Shown here in pieces: positions 9,275 to 17,698 of a stretch of 61,749 nucleotides of DNA (positions are counted from its first letter, which is position 1; every line of letters begins with the position of its first letter). The notes beneath the pieces are model-generated. The model was not told the origin of the DNA, made no database searches, and worked only from the letters and a program-made list of their open reading frames with translations. The stretch comes from Lautropia sp. (GTDB lineage: Bacteria; Pseudomonadota; Gammaproteobacteria; Burkholderiales; Burkholderiaceae_E), in the NCBI GenBank assembly GCA_030528325.1, contig JAUMZD010000018.1, positions 1 through 61,749 of the forward strand, given 5' to 3'. The position numbers and the translations under genes are program-made.

Positions 9275-10495
9275 GTGGCGATCATGCGGCAGAAAACCCA
9301 CAGGGTTCTCGTGAGCGGGGTGTTGAGCGGTCTGGGATTCGTGGGGGTTCTGGGCGTCACGGCCTTCGTGGGGGCGGTTCACCAGCACTGGGGTGAAGCC
9401 GACACCATCGTCAGCGCTTCCCCGCAACCCTCGGCCGGGCGTCGGGGCTCGGCGCCCCGTCTGCCACCCGTCGAGGGCCTGCGGGTGGAGGCACTTCGCG
9501 ATGTGCCGGCCGCGTTGATCGGGCCGGTGGCGGGGCTATCGCAGGCCCGCGACTTCACGCTGGTACTGGGCCGGGATGGCCGTCTCTGGGCGCGGGGCAT
9601 CAATGACCGTGGACAACTGGGTATCGGCATGTCGATGCTGGAATCCGGCGGTTTCCTGCCCCTGCCGGGACAGGGCTATCGACTGGTCGCTGCGGGCGGT
9701 GCGCATGCGCTGGCCGTGGATCGTCAGGGCACCCTGTGGGCCTGGGGTGACAACCGGCAGGGGCAGCTCGGCAACGGTCAGGCCAGCGCCAGACCCGAGC
9801 GGCGTCCGGTGCAGGTCTACCAGCAGATCATGAGCATTGCCGCAGGTGAGCAGCACAGTCTCGCGGTGCGCCGGGATGGCACACTGCTTGCCTGGGGGGA
9901 AAACCGCTTCGGTGAACTGGGCAACGGTCAGCGCAAACCGTCGGCCGAACCGGTCGAGATCGGCAAGGGCTTCCGGCAGGTGGCCGCCGGTGCCGGCTAT
10001 TCGATGGCCATCGATGACGAGGGACGCCTGTGGGCGTGGGGCCGCGGTGAGTCGGGGCGGCTTGGCACGGGTGAGGATCGCGACGAGCTGAAGCCGGTGC
10101 AGATCGGTGAAGGCTATGTGTCGGTGACGGCCTCCCGTGCCCAGTCCTTCGCCATCCGGCGTGACGGCAGCCTCTGGGCCTGGGGCAGCAACATGCTCGG
10201 GCAGCTGGGCGACGGGACGCGGGACGACCGCTTCAGTCCGGTCAGGATCGGTGAGGGTTTCGTGTCGGTATCGGCCGGTGGGGGTCATACCCTGGCCCTG
10301 AAACGTGATGGCAGCGTCTGGGCCTGGGGGAGCAACGGCTTCGGGCAGCTGGCCGATGGCGGATTCGATGATCGCCTGAAACCGGCACAGGTGGCCCGTG
10401 GCTATGATTTCGTGGGTGCTGCCGGTGGTGCGTCGGTACTGGCGCGCCGTGACGGTGTGTTCCGGATGGCGGGCGCCAGCATCGTGTCTCGTTAG
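9275..10495 (+). CDS. Membrane-anchored RCC1-repeat (beta-propeller) protein
   Basis: The GTG start has AAGGGAG 7 bp upstream. The 406-residue product begins with a hydrophobic segment at about residues 11-31 (VLVSGVLSGLGFVGVLG), either a membrane anchor or an uncleaved signal. It is followed by six or seven repeats of about 50 residues with the RCC1 core, for example LWAWGSNMLGQLGDGT and LWAWGDNRQGQLGNGQ. Seven such repeats would close a propeller. Bacterial RCC1 proteins are usually surface or periplasmic binding modules; no enzymatic motif is visible. It stands alone between purF and the carbonic anhydrase, so the role is unknown. Confidence 0.85.
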   Translation: MAIMRQKTHRVLVSGVLSGLGFVGVLGVTAFVGAVHQHWGEADTIVSASPQPSAGRRGSAPRLPPVEGLRVEALRDVPAALIGPVAGLSQARDFTLVLGRDGRLWARGINDRGQLGIGMSMLESGGFLPLPGQGYRLVAAGGAHALAVDRQGTLWAWGDNRQGQLGNGQASARPERRPVQVYQQIMSIAAGEQHSLAVRRDGTLLAWGENRFGELGNGQRKPSAEPVEIGKGFRQVAAGAGYSMAIDDEGRLWAWGRGESGRLGTGEDRDELKPVQIGEGYVSVTASRAQSFAIRRDGSLWAWGSNMLGQLGDGTRDDRFSPVRIGEGFVSVSAGGGHTLALKRDGSVWAWGSNGFGQLADGGFDDRLKPAQVARGYDFVGAAGGASVLARRDGVFRMAGASIVSR

Positions 10496-10509
10496 GCTGA
10501 ACGGATCCT

Positions 10510-10552
10510 GTTTCGGGGATGCAGCGTCCGCGTGGACCTGTCCAGCGTATCC
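10510..10552 (-). repeat. Family A palindrome, decayed half copy
   Basis: The bases match the reverse complement of the left half of the 160-bp family A element with a few changes. They end in the terminal sequence CCAGCGTATCC, which is TTCAGCGTATCC in the full copies. Only one arm remains, in the gap between the RCC1-repeat gene and the carbonic anhydrase gene. Confidence 0.75.
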
Positions 10553-10781
10553 CCGGGCACGAAGCGGGCTACCCGAAGGGCTTGAAGCGTTCAAATGGCT
10601 TCATAATAGGGCAGGGCGTGCCGGCATCCGTGATGCCGTGCCTGCGTCTGTTGGCCCGAATGTATTTCGATGTTGATGATGCCTGTGGCACGGGGGTTCT
10701 GTGACACCGGGATGGGTTCGGCCCTGATGGCACTCCTTTCCCTCGCCCGGTAGCCCGTCCGGGACTGAACAGGTGTTTTCA

Positions 10782-11411
10782 ATGATCGAAGCTCATGAGG
10801 CGCTGCGGCGCCTTCAGAACGGTAACCGGCGTTTCGTGGCGGGCCTGGGTGGCCTGTCTGCCACCAATCATGCGCGTCGCAGCCAGCTGCTGGCTGGTCA
10901 GAAGCCCTTTGCGATCCTCCTGGGCTGTGCCGATTCGCGCGTGCCCGCCGAGCTGGTGTTCGATCAGGGGCTGGGCGAACTGTTCGTGATCCGGGTGGCC
11001 GGCAACATCGTGGCCCCGTCGCAGATCGGCAGCGTCGAATTTGCCGTCGAGCGTTATGAAACGAAGCTGGTGGTCGTGCTCGGGCATTCCAACTGTGGCG
11101 CGGTCGACGCCACGCTCGAAGAGCTGCAGCTGCCCATCAAGGGACGTTCTCCCAACCTGCGGGCCGTCGTCGATCGCATCCGTCCGTCGGTCGAGCCGAT
11201 CCTCGAGAGCTACATGGGCGACAACCGTGAGCAGCTGATGCGGCTGGCGGTGCGGGCCAACATCCGGAATGCGGCCAATCACCTGCGGCATGGCTCGCGG
11301 GTGCTCGAACACTGGATCGCGAACGAGGGCGTGATGGTGGTGGGGGCCGAGTATTCGCTCGAGACCGGCATCGTCGATTTCTTCGATGGCGCCCCCGACC
11401 CGGAGACTTAG
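10782..11411 (+). CDS. Beta-class carbonic anhydrase
   Basis: The enzyme interconverts CO2 and bicarbonate. The zinc ligands and catalytic dyad of the beta class are visible: Cys49 and Asp51 in GCADSRVP, His102 and Cys105 in GHSNCGAV. The product is 209 residues from ATG 10782, chosen because AACAGG lies about 9 bp upstream; an in-frame GTG three codons earlier is the alternative. A gamma-class homologue is encoded at 25.4-26 kb. Confidence 0.95.
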   Translation: MIEAHEALRRLQNGNRRFVAGLGGLSATNHARRSQLLAGQKPFAILLGCADSRVPAELVFDQGLGELFVIRVAGNIVAPSQIGSVEFAVERYETKLVVVLGHSNCGAVDATLEELQLPIKGRSPNLRAVVDRIRPSVEPILESYMGDNREQLMRLAVRANIRNAANHLRHGSRVLEHWIANEGVMVVGAEYSLETGIVDFFDGAPDPET

Positions 11412-11496
11412 GGCGCTTGAGGCCGTGGCGGCGGTTCGATTCGATCGGGCGGCGCACCGTGGATCAGGCGCCGCCGCCAGCGGTCAGCCGTGCCGC

Positions 11497-12615
11497 TCAG
11501 CGCCGGTCGGCCAGCGGGTGCACCTCGTGATGGTCGCGGAAGTGGCTTTCGATGAACGAGGATTCCACCGCATCCAGGGTCGCCGGATTCCATTGGGGCT
11601 TCTTGTCCTTGTCGATCAGCAGGGCACGCACGCCTTCGGCGAAGTCGTGGGCTGCGCAGCAGCTGATCGCCACGTTGTACTCGATGCGGAAGATGTCGGC
11701 GAGCGAGCGATGCCGGCAGCGTTGCAGCAGCTCCCACGACAGTGCGGCCGACGTCGGACTGCCACGCCGGAAGGTCTCGACAGCCGTGGCAAGCCACCGG
11801 TCGTCACCGGTGGGTAGGGCCTGCAGATGCTCCGCCGTGTCCTTCAGGCTGCCCAGCCCCACCGTCTTGCGGATCAGGTCGAAGTGCTTGCGAAGGTTCG
11901 AAGGCGCCAGCTCGGCGCCGGTTTCGTGCCGGTCGAGCAGATGGGTCATCTGTACCTTGTTCGAGGCCGCGTCATCGTGCCAGCGGCTGCCGAGGATCTC
12001 TGCCATCACCTGATCACGGGCCGCGTTGTCGATGCAGAAGTCGGCCATGCCCGAAAAGAGCGCGTCGGCGGCGTTCATCGGCGCGGCCGTCAGCGCCATG
12101 AACAGGCCGGCGCGTCCGGGTAGCCGGTTCAGGAACCAGCTACCGCCCACATCGGGGAACAGGCCGATGCTGATCTCTGGCATGGCGATACGGGTCTCGG
12201 GGGTGGCCACGCGGTGCGAAGCCCCTGCCAGCAGGCCGAGGCCACCGCCCATGACGATGCCGTGCCCCCAGCACACGATGGGCTTCGGACAGGTGTGAAT
12301 GCGGTAATCCAGTGCATATTCCAGCGAGAAGAAGCGCTGGGCATAGGGATTGGGCGCGGCGCCGTATTCCCGGATCGAGTGGTACAGATCGCGGATGTCG
12401 CCACCGGCACAGAAGGCGCGTTCGCCCGCGCCATCGAGCACGATGCAGGCGATGCCGGGATCGGCGATCCACTGTTCGAGCCGGGGACCCAGCTGCTCGA
12501 CCATCGCCAGCGACAGGGCGTTCAGCGAGGCAGGGGCGTTGAGCGTGGCATGTCCGACCCGGCGGCCGTCAAGGGTGGCTGGTTCATCAAAAATGACCAC
12601 ACTGGATTCTGTCAT
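11497..12615 (-). CDS. 3-hydroxyisobutyryl-CoA hydrolase-like (crotonase family)
   Basis: The 372-residue protein is a crotonase-fold enzyme. The oxyanion-hole segment GERAFCAGGDIRDLY and the downstream PEISIGLFPDVGGSWFL are hallmarks of the 3-hydroxyisobutyryl-CoA hydrolase subgroup of valine breakdown. The length, longer than simple enoyl-CoA hydratases (about 260), fits that subgroup. It is transcribed away from the META-domain lipoprotein and stands alone, without other valine genes nearby. A plain enoyl-CoA hydratase/isomerase activity cannot be excluded. Confidence 0.88.
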   Translation of the reverse strand: MTESSVVIFDEPATLDGRRVGHATLNAPASLNALSLAMVEQLGPRLEQWIADPGIACIVLDGAGERAFCAGGDIRDLYHSIREYGAAPNPYAQRFFSLEYALDYRIHTCPKPIVCWGHGIVMGGGLGLLAGASHRVATPETRIAMPEISIGLFPDVGGSWFLNRLPGRAGLFMALTAAPMNAADALFSGMADFCIDNAARDQVMAEILGSRWHDDAASNKVQMTHLLDRHETGAELAPSNLRKHFDLIRKTVGLGSLKDTAEHLQALPTGDDRWLATAVETFRRGSPTSAALSWELLQRCRHRSLADIFRIEYNVAISCCAAHDFAEGVRALLIDKDKKPQWNPATLDAVESSFIESHFRDHHEVHPLADRR

Positions 12616-12959
12616 GGGGTGCGTGTCCTCTGGAAAAGCCGGGGTGCCAGCTGGCGCAGGCGATGTCCTGATGGCACATGGGGCGCATGTCCGGAAGGGG
12701 GGAGTCCCCTTCCGATGGGGTTCCCGGCTGTCTCTGCCGGGCCTGTGATCTTTGCCGCGGTATCTGCCTGTTTATGAGGGCAAAGTGCGATTGGGAGTCT
12801 GCGCCTTCGGGGCGCGTTCCCCAATCCCGATATTACACAGAAATGGCTCGGGCACCCAGTGTGGCGCCTTTGTGGGCGAGGCGCAGACAGGCATGGCTTG
12901 AATGCTACACTTGACTGCAGTTAACCTTCAGACAATCCTTCAGCAGGGGGCATGATCCG
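12616..12959. other. Divergent intergenic region with two hairpins
   Basis: This 344-bp gap separates two divergent genes. It contains an 8-bp perfect inverted repeat (GGAAGGGG at 12693-12700 with CCCCTTCC at 12706-12713). It also contains a larger stem at 12789-12826, with outer arms GATTGGG/CCCAATC and inner arms GCGCC/GGCGC around a TTCGG loop. Neither is followed by a clear T-run on the plus strand. Promoters for both flanking genes must lie here but I cannot place them with confidence. Confidence 0.5.
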
Positions 12960-13625
12960 GTGGCAGTGCATCTTCAACGATCAGACCGGGCCGCGCGCGC
13001 AGCCCGCCGGACAGGGGCCGGTGTGTGCCGGCCCGCACAGGGAGAGACATCCCGGTCGGGGCGTGTGCTGGCTGCCGGCGCCGCAGCGCTCGCATTGAGC
13101 GGTTGCATCAGCACACCGTCCTCGCTCCCGGCATCAGCCCCCATCAGCAAGGATGGCATCGTGTCGGAACTGAAATCCTTTCCTCCACCGGGCGTCGCAC
13201 TCCGGGGAACCCGCTGGCGGCTCGTCTCGATGGCCGGTCATGACGATCTGGATGGGCTGGCCGAACGACCGGACCTGAACCTTCAGGACGGCAGCCCGGG
13301 TGTGGCCGGCTTTGCCGGATGCAATCGCTACTTCGGCGCCTACCGCCTGCATGAGCGGCAGTTGAGCTTTGCCGGCATGGGGGTCACGAAGCGGCTTTGC
13401 GACCATCGCGCCAACCAGGTCGAGAAGGCGTTCCTCGCGGCGCTGGATGCCACCCAGCGCCTGCAGAAGACGGGCTCGCGGCTGTCGCTGCTCGATGCGT
13501 CGGGCAAGACCCTGCTGCGTTTCGAGGCCGATCCGGCCCAGACCCGTCCGTTACCGTCCGGGCAGGGCGAGACATCCCGGGTGATGGCGGGTGGTGATGC
13601 CCCGGATGCCACCCGCTCCGAATGA
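12960..13625 (+). CDS. META-domain (HslJ-like) lipoprotein
   Basis: From GTG 12960 (CAGCAGGGGG about 9 bp upstream) the product is 221 residues. A long Arg-rich N-terminus leads into a lipoprotein signal, VLAAGAAALALSGC, with a lipobox cysteine. The mature part holds a META domain: ALRGTRWRLVSM, then AGCNRYFGAYRL, then the TKRLCDHR segment, as in HslJ. META proteins in E. coli are linked to heat stress and novobiocin resistance. An envelope location is likely. The start is uncertain because the n-region is unusually long. Confidence 0.8.
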   Translation: MAVHLQRSDRAARAARRTGAGVCRPAQGETSRSGRVLAAGAAALALSGCISTPSSLPASAPISKDGIVSELKSFPPPGVALRGTRWRLVSMAGHDDLDGLAERPDLNLQDGSPGVAGFAGCNRYFGAYRLHERQLSFAGMGVTKRLCDHRANQVEKAFLAALDATQRLQKTGSRLSLLDASGKTLLRFEADPAQTRPLPSGQGETSRVMAGGDAPDATRSE

Positions 13626-13659
13626 TGACCCGTATTCCCCATTTTCAGGAGATCACGCC

Positions 13660-14298
13660 ATGAAGCTGCGCAGCGATTCCTTCTCCGATCAGGCCCTGTT
13701 GCCGGAGCGTCTGGCCTTTGCCCGACACGATGCCGAAGCCAAGGTGGCGCTGGCCGAAAACACCAACCCCCATCTGGCCTGGGACGATGTACCGGCCGGC
13801 ACACGCTCCTTCGTCGTCATCTGTGTGGATCGCGATGCGCCCACCCGGCCGGATGACGTGAATCATCCGGACCGGGAAGTGCCGGAGGACCTGCCCCGTG
13901 CCGATTTCTACCACTGGATCCTGATCGATCTGCCGCCGGACACCCGCTCGGTGGCCGAGGGCGCGTATTCTCACGAGGTGACGCCCCGGGGCAAGGCTGG
14001 GGGCGAGCTCCCTGATGGCAGTCGCCAGGGGATCAATGACTACACGCAGTGGTTCGCCAGCGATCATGACATGAGTGGCGACTATTACGGCTATGACGGC
14101 CCCTGCCCGCCGTGGAACGACGCCCGTGTGCATCGCTATGAGTTCATCGTGCATGCGCTGGATGTCGAACGTCTGCCTGTCGAGGGACGGTTCGACGGAC
14201 GCCTGATCGCCGAACTTCTGGAAAGTCACAGTCTTGGCTCTGCCACCATCTGCGGCACCTACACGCTGAACGCGCGCCTGCTGCCTTCACAGGGCTAG
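13660..14298 (+). CDS. YbhB/YbcL-type phosphatidylethanolamine-binding (PEBP) protein
   Basis: The 212-residue protein shows the bacterial PEBP fold: VICVDRDAPTRPDD, FYHWILIDLP and the ligand-site segment YDGPCPPWNDARVHRYEF. Cytoplasmic PEBPs bind phospholipid head groups or nucleotides; the cellular role is unclear. The start is ATG 13660, with CAGGAG 8 bp upstream. The TAG stop codon is part of CTAGGAGCTTGGG, a fragment of the family B repeat, so the 3' end of the gene may have been set by that insertion. Confidence 0.9.
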   Translation: MKLRSDSFSDQALLPERLAFARHDAEAKVALAENTNPHLAWDDVPAGTRSFVVICVDRDAPTRPDDVNHPDREVPEDLPRADFYHWILIDLPPDTRSVAEGAYSHEVTPRGKAGGELPDGSRQGINDYTQWFASDHDMSGDYYGYDGPCPPWNDARVHRYEFIVHALDVERLPVEGRFDGRLIAELLESHSLGSATICGTYTLNARLLPSQG

Positions 14299-14307
14299 GA
14301 GCTTGGG
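14295..14307 (+). repeat. Family B element, terminal fragment
   Basis: CTAGGAGCTTGGG is identical to the left end of the family B element. It overlaps the stop codon of the PEBP gene. The rest of the element is missing. Confidence 0.6.
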
Positions 14308-14322
14308 CTTTCGCATCACCAC

Positions 14323-14369
14323 CTTGCCGGCATGACAGGACGGGGACGCAAGGGGCGCATGCCGGCAAG
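14323..14369. terminator. Probable shared terminator between PEBP gene and lexA
   Basis: CTTGCCGGCATG (14323-14334) pairs perfectly with CATGCCGGCAAG (14358-14369), a 12-bp stem with a 23-base loop. It lies between two convergent genes. There is no strong T-run, so efficiency is uncertain. Confidence 0.5.
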
Positions 14370-14385
14370 CGGGCCCGCAGACAGC

Positions 14386-15150
14386 TCAGAAGTAGCGGCC
14401 CGGCTGCTGCCGGATCAGACCGACCGCGATGCCTTCGATCTGGAATTCGTCTTCGCCCGGCCTGAGCACGATGGGCTCGTAGTCGGGGTTTTCGGGCAGC
14501 AGCTCGATCGTGCCGGTGCTGCGATGGCGGCGGAAGCGCTTGACCGTGACCTCGTTGCCGATGCGTGCCACGACGATCTGGCCGTTGTGGGCATCGGGCG
14601 TGGTCTTGACGGCCAGCAGGTCACCATCCAGCATGCCGGCATCCCGCATGCTGGCACCCTTGATGCGCAACAGATAGTCTGGTGCCATGCTGAACAGCGA
14701 GGCATCGACGCTGTAGCTGGACTCGATGTGACTGTCGGCGAGGATGGGCTGGCCGGCTGCCACACGCCCCACGAGCGGCAACTGGTGCTGCTCGGTGAGA
14801 GGGCCTGCAGGCAGCACCTGCAGACCGCCCGCCGGGGCTCGGGCTGCGGCCGGGCGAGGCTGGGTTGCATGGGGGGCTGGCCGTTCCGCCACTGGCGCGG
14901 CCGATCCGCCTTCGTGGGCCGCCAGTGCCGTCTCGGCGGCCGGCAACAGCCGGATGCCGCGGGAGGCGCCTGGGCACAGCTCGATGATGCCCTTGCGTGC
15001 CAGTGCCCGCAGGTGATCTTCAGCGGCATTGGCTGAACGGAAGCCCAGGTCGGCCGCGATCTCGGCACGGGTGGGCGGAAAGCCGGTGTTCTCGAGATGG
15101 AATCTGATCAGGGCGAGGACTTCCAGTTGTCGTGGCGTGAGCGGACGCAT
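14386..15150 (-). CDS. lexA: SOS response repressor/protease LexA
   Basis: LexA represses SOS genes and cleaves itself on contact with RecA filaments. The N-terminal winged helix spans residues 1-70 ([20 protein letters not shown]). The cleavage site is Ala132-Gly133 in RVAAGQP, and the catalytic dyad is Ser167 in KGASMRDAG and Lys204 in VTVKRF. At 254 residues it is longer than usual because of an Ala/Pro-rich linker at about residues 70-125. A perfect SOS box lies 26 bp upstream of the start, so it is autoregulated. Confidence 0.97.
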   Translation of the reverse strand: MRPLTPRQLEVLALIRFHLENTGFPPTRAEIAADLGFRSANAAEDHLRALARKGIIELCPGASRGIRLLPAAETALAAHEGGSAAPVAERPAPHATQPRPAAARAPAGGLQVLPAGPLTEQHQLPLVGRVAAGQPILADSHIESSYSVDASLFSMAPDYLLRIKGASMRDAGMLDGDLLAVKTTPDAHNGQIVVARIGNEVTVKRFRRHRSTGTIELLPENPDYEPIVLRPGEDEFQIEGIAVGLIRQQPGRYF

Positions 15151-15175
15151 GTCAAAAGGCTTCCATGTTGATTGG

Positions 15176-15191
15176 CTGTATTTTCATACAG
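15176..15191. promoter_or_regulatory. LexA (SOS) box of lexA
   Basis: CTGTATTTTCATACAG fits the proteobacterial LexA consensus CTGT-N8-ACAG exactly and sits 26-41 bp upstream of the lexA ATG. The RRM gene starts about 370 bp away on the other strand and could in principle also be affected. Confidence 0.93.
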
Positions 15192-15557
15192 TATCGTAAT
15201 CCTGACAAGTTTTTTTGATGTGGAATGCACTTTAACTGCCAAAAAATGTTACTCTGCCGCTGTGGTTTCGCACCGTTGGCAGCTCAGCGCCATGTTGATG
15301 GCCAGCGCCTTCCAGGCCGCTGTCCGGTGTGTTACCTGTTGATAGTCTGTTGAAACTGCCGCTGGGCACAAGGCTTTCCGGGTTCAGCAGGGCAGTTTCC
15401 GTTCGCCTCTCTCGTTTTGATTCGTTGAAGTTTGGCGTCCGGCACGGGTCGGCACAAACAACTCGAATGGGTTGCGCGGGCCGGTGCACATCAGGGATAT
15501 CGCTTGGTTGGCATCGACCGTGCAGCATTTCGGTCCTTTGCTGGAAGTGCCTTTTCA
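15192..15557. other. Long leader region upstream of the RRM gene
   Basis: The 366 bp between the lexA SOS box and the RRM protein contain no gene that I recognise. A TTTTTTT run lies near 15210. The region is long enough for a structured 5' leader, as seen on other RNA-chaperone genes, but I could not identify a named motif. Confidence 0.4.
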
Positions 15558-15875
15558 ATGTCAACCAAGATCTACGTCGGTAACTTGCCGTGGCGTACCA
15601 CGGAAGAACAGCTCGGCGAGCTGTTCGTGCCTTATGGGGAAGTCATCAGTGTCCGTATCGTGTCGGATCGGGAAACCGGCCGTTCCCGGGGCTTCGCCTT
15701 TGTCACCATTTCGACGGCGGAAGGGGCGAAAGCTGCCATTGCCGCGCTCAATGGCTCGTTGCTCGGTGGTCGTGCGCTGGTGGTGAACGAAGCCAATGAT
15801 CAGGGAAGCCGCCCGGCTGGTTCGGGTGGTCCGCGCCGCGCGGGGCCACGGCCAGCACCAGACGGCCAGTCCTGA
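15558..15875 (+). CDS. Single-RRM RNA-binding protein
   Basis: This is a 105-residue protein with one RNA recognition motif: RNP2 IYVGNL (residues 5-10) and RNP1 RGFAFVTI (44-51), each with the aromatic positions kept. A short Gly/Pro/Arg tail of about 20 residues follows. Such small RRM proteins are common in cyanobacteria and Betaproteobacteria and are often cold-induced RNA chaperones. The start is ATG 15558, placed by homology; no strong Shine-Dalgarno sequence is visible just before it. Confidence 0.92.
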   Translation: MSTKIYVGNLPWRTTEEQLGELFVPYGEVISVRIVSDRETGRSRGFAFVTISTAEGAKAAIAALNGSLLGGRALVVNEANDQGSRPAGSGGPRRAGPRPAPDGQS

Positions 15876-16175
15876 TCGCCACCATTCAGTCCTTTCAGGG
15901 GCTGACCCTTTCCTCTGCCCTGATGCAGGCATGGGCGCTGGCCCTGGCAGCTGAGCCCCGCGATCGATGATCAGGGCAGGGAGGCTGGAAGGCCATCTGC
16001 CATCCGCCCGAATCCATCCATTTCAATGAAAACAGCCATGCGCCCGAAGGGGCGTCATGGCTGTCGTGTTTCTGGGGTAGCCGTTCAGGCGCTGCTGCGC
16101 CGTACGGCCGGTTTCCTGCGCGGCAGCCTCCGGTGCCACAGCTGTGCGCTTTCCGGCCGCTCGGACGGCGGGGGC
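15876..16175. other. Convergent gap between the RRM gene and scoB
   Basis: There is no coding sequence here. The region holds the hairpin terminator at 16032-16064; otherwise nothing recognisable. Confidence 0.5.
16032..16064. terminator. Bidirectional rho-independent terminator
   Basis: ACAGCCATG and CATGGCTGT form the outer stem, and GCCC/GGGC close a small loop. On the minus strand the loop reads CCCCTTCGGG and the stem is followed by TTTTC, a good terminator for the scoAB direction. The plus strand has a weaker GTGTTTC tail. Confidence 0.8.
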
Positions 16176-16826
16176 TCAGGCCTTCAGCACGCCCTCGGGT
16201 ACCCGGATCGGGCCACCGGTTTTTTCCTGCAGCTCGTCGAAGGAGACTCCTTCTGCCAGTTCGACCAGCGTCAGACCGTCCGGCGTGACATCCAGCACGG
16301 CCAGATCGGTGATGATGCGATCGACCACACCGACACCGGTCAGCGGCAGTGTGCAGGCCGGCAGGATCTTGTGATCACCGCCCTTGGCGACGTGTTCCAT
16401 CAGGACGACGACCCGTCCCACGCCGGCGACCAGATCCATCGCACCGCCCATGCCCTTGACCATCTTGCCCGGAATCATCCAGTTGGCCAGATCTCCCTTG
16501 GTGGACACCTGCATGGCGCCCAGGATGGCCAGATTGATATGGCCGCCCCGGATCATGCCGAAGGAGTCGGCCGAGCTGAAGATCGATGAACCGGGCAGGG
16601 TGGTGACGGTCTGCTTGCCGGCGTTGATCACGTCGGCGTCGACCTCGTCCTCGGTGGGGAAGGGGCCGATACCCAGCAGGCCGTTCTCGGACTGCAGCCA
16701 CACCTCCATGCCATCCGGCACATGGTTGGCCACCAGTGTCGGCAGGCCGATGCCCAGGTTGACGTAAAAACCGTCCTGAAGTTCGCTGGCAGCGCGTGCC
16801 GCCATTTGGTTTCTATCCCATGCCAT
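16176..16826 (-). CDS. scoB: 3-oxoacid CoA-transferase subunit B
   Basis: The beta subunit of succinyl-CoA:3-ketoacid CoA transferase activates acetoacetate or similar oxoacids with CoA from succinyl-CoA. The catalytic glutamate is in LQSENGLLG (Glu47), and [14 protein letters not shown] is the family N-terminal signature. The product is 216 residues. It lies 20 bp downstream of scoA on the same strand. Confidence 0.95.
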   Translation of the reverse strand: MAWDRNQMAARAASELQDGFYVNLGIGLPTLVANHVPDGMEVWLQSENGLLGIGPFPTEDEVDADVINAGKQTVTTLPGSSIFSSADSFGMIRGGHINLAILGAMQVSTKGDLANWMIPGKMVKGMGGAMDLVAGVGRVVVLMEHVAKGGDHKILPACTLPLTGVGVVDRIITDLAVLDVTPDGLTLVELAEGVSFDELQEKTGGPIRVPEGVLKA

Positions 16827-16846
16827 GTTGTTTGTCTCCCGGGTGA

Positions 16847-17545
16847 TCAGTGGGTTCGGACGGTACGCTGTTCGATGCGCTTCTCGGGATTCGGATTCAC
16901 GATCAGGCGCTGCACGAAGATACCCGGCGTGTGGATCTGATCAGGGTCGAGTTCGCCCACTTCCACCAGTTCTTCCACCTCGGCGACCGTGATCTTGCCA
17001 GCCGTGGCGCACATCGGATTGAAGTTGCGCGCCGTGCGGTGATAGATCAGGTTGCCGGCCTTGTCGGCCTTCCAGGCCTTCACGAGTGCGACGTCGGCCG
17101 TCAGGCCGCGCTCCATCACATAGGTGTGACCATCGAATTCACGGGTTTCCTTACCCTCGGCCACGATGGTGCCGACGCCGGTGCGGGTGAAGAAGGCGGG
17201 GATGCCGGCGCCACCAGCACGCAGCTTCTCGGCCAGCGTGCCCTGCGGCGTGAATTCCAGCTCCAGCTCGCCCGAGAGGTACTGACGCTCGAATTCCTTG
17301 TTCTCGCCCACATAGCTGGCGATCATCTTCCTGATCTGCCGGGTGGTCAGCAGCATGCCCAGGCCAAAGTCGTCGACACCAGCGTTGTTGCTGATGCAGG
17401 TCAAGCCCTTGACACCGGTATCGCGCAGGGCGGCGATCAGTGCTTCGGGGATGCCACACAGGCCGAAGCCGCCCACGGCGATCGTCTGGCCATCCTTGAC
17501 GATGCCCTGCAACGCCTCGTCGGCAGAAGCATAGAGTTTTCTCAT
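16847..17545 (-). CDS. scoA: 3-oxoacid CoA-transferase subunit A
   Basis: The alpha subunit of the CoA transferase is 232 residues from the ATG at 17545, with GGAAGAG just upstream. The CoA-binding glycine segment [11 protein letters not shown] (residues 23-33) is present. The frame extends further upstream without similarity, so the shorter start is used. It is paired with scoB and lies downstream of ETF-QO on the same strand, in keeping with ketone-body, branched-chain or fatty acid catabolism. Confidence 0.95.
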   Translation of the reverse strand: MRKLYASADEALQGIVKDGQTIAVGGFGLCGIPEALIAALRDTGVKGLTCISNNAGVDDFGLGMLLTTRQIRKMIASYVGENKEFERQYLSGELELEFTPQGTLAEKLRAGGAGIPAFFTRTGVGTIVAEGKETREFDGHTYVMERGLTADVALVKAWKADKAGNLIYHRTARNFNPMCATAGKITVAEVEELVEVGELDPDQIHTPGIFVQRLIVNPNPEKRIEQRTVRTH

Positions 17546-17698
17546 GTCTCTTCCTGATTTTGATTGATCGAGAAACGAACGGGGAACGAACACGGAACGA
17601 CAGGGGGCACTGCGTGACGTGGTGTCCAGGAACCTGCGCTTTGCAAGGTGCCTGGGCACCGGGGCCGTCAGACCACAGCACCCGACCGGCCTGACGGA

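Noticed and set aside
11430-11450. GGTTCGATTCG stretch resembling a tRNA T-arm
   Set aside because: No acceptor stem, anticodon arm or CCA end can be folded around it.
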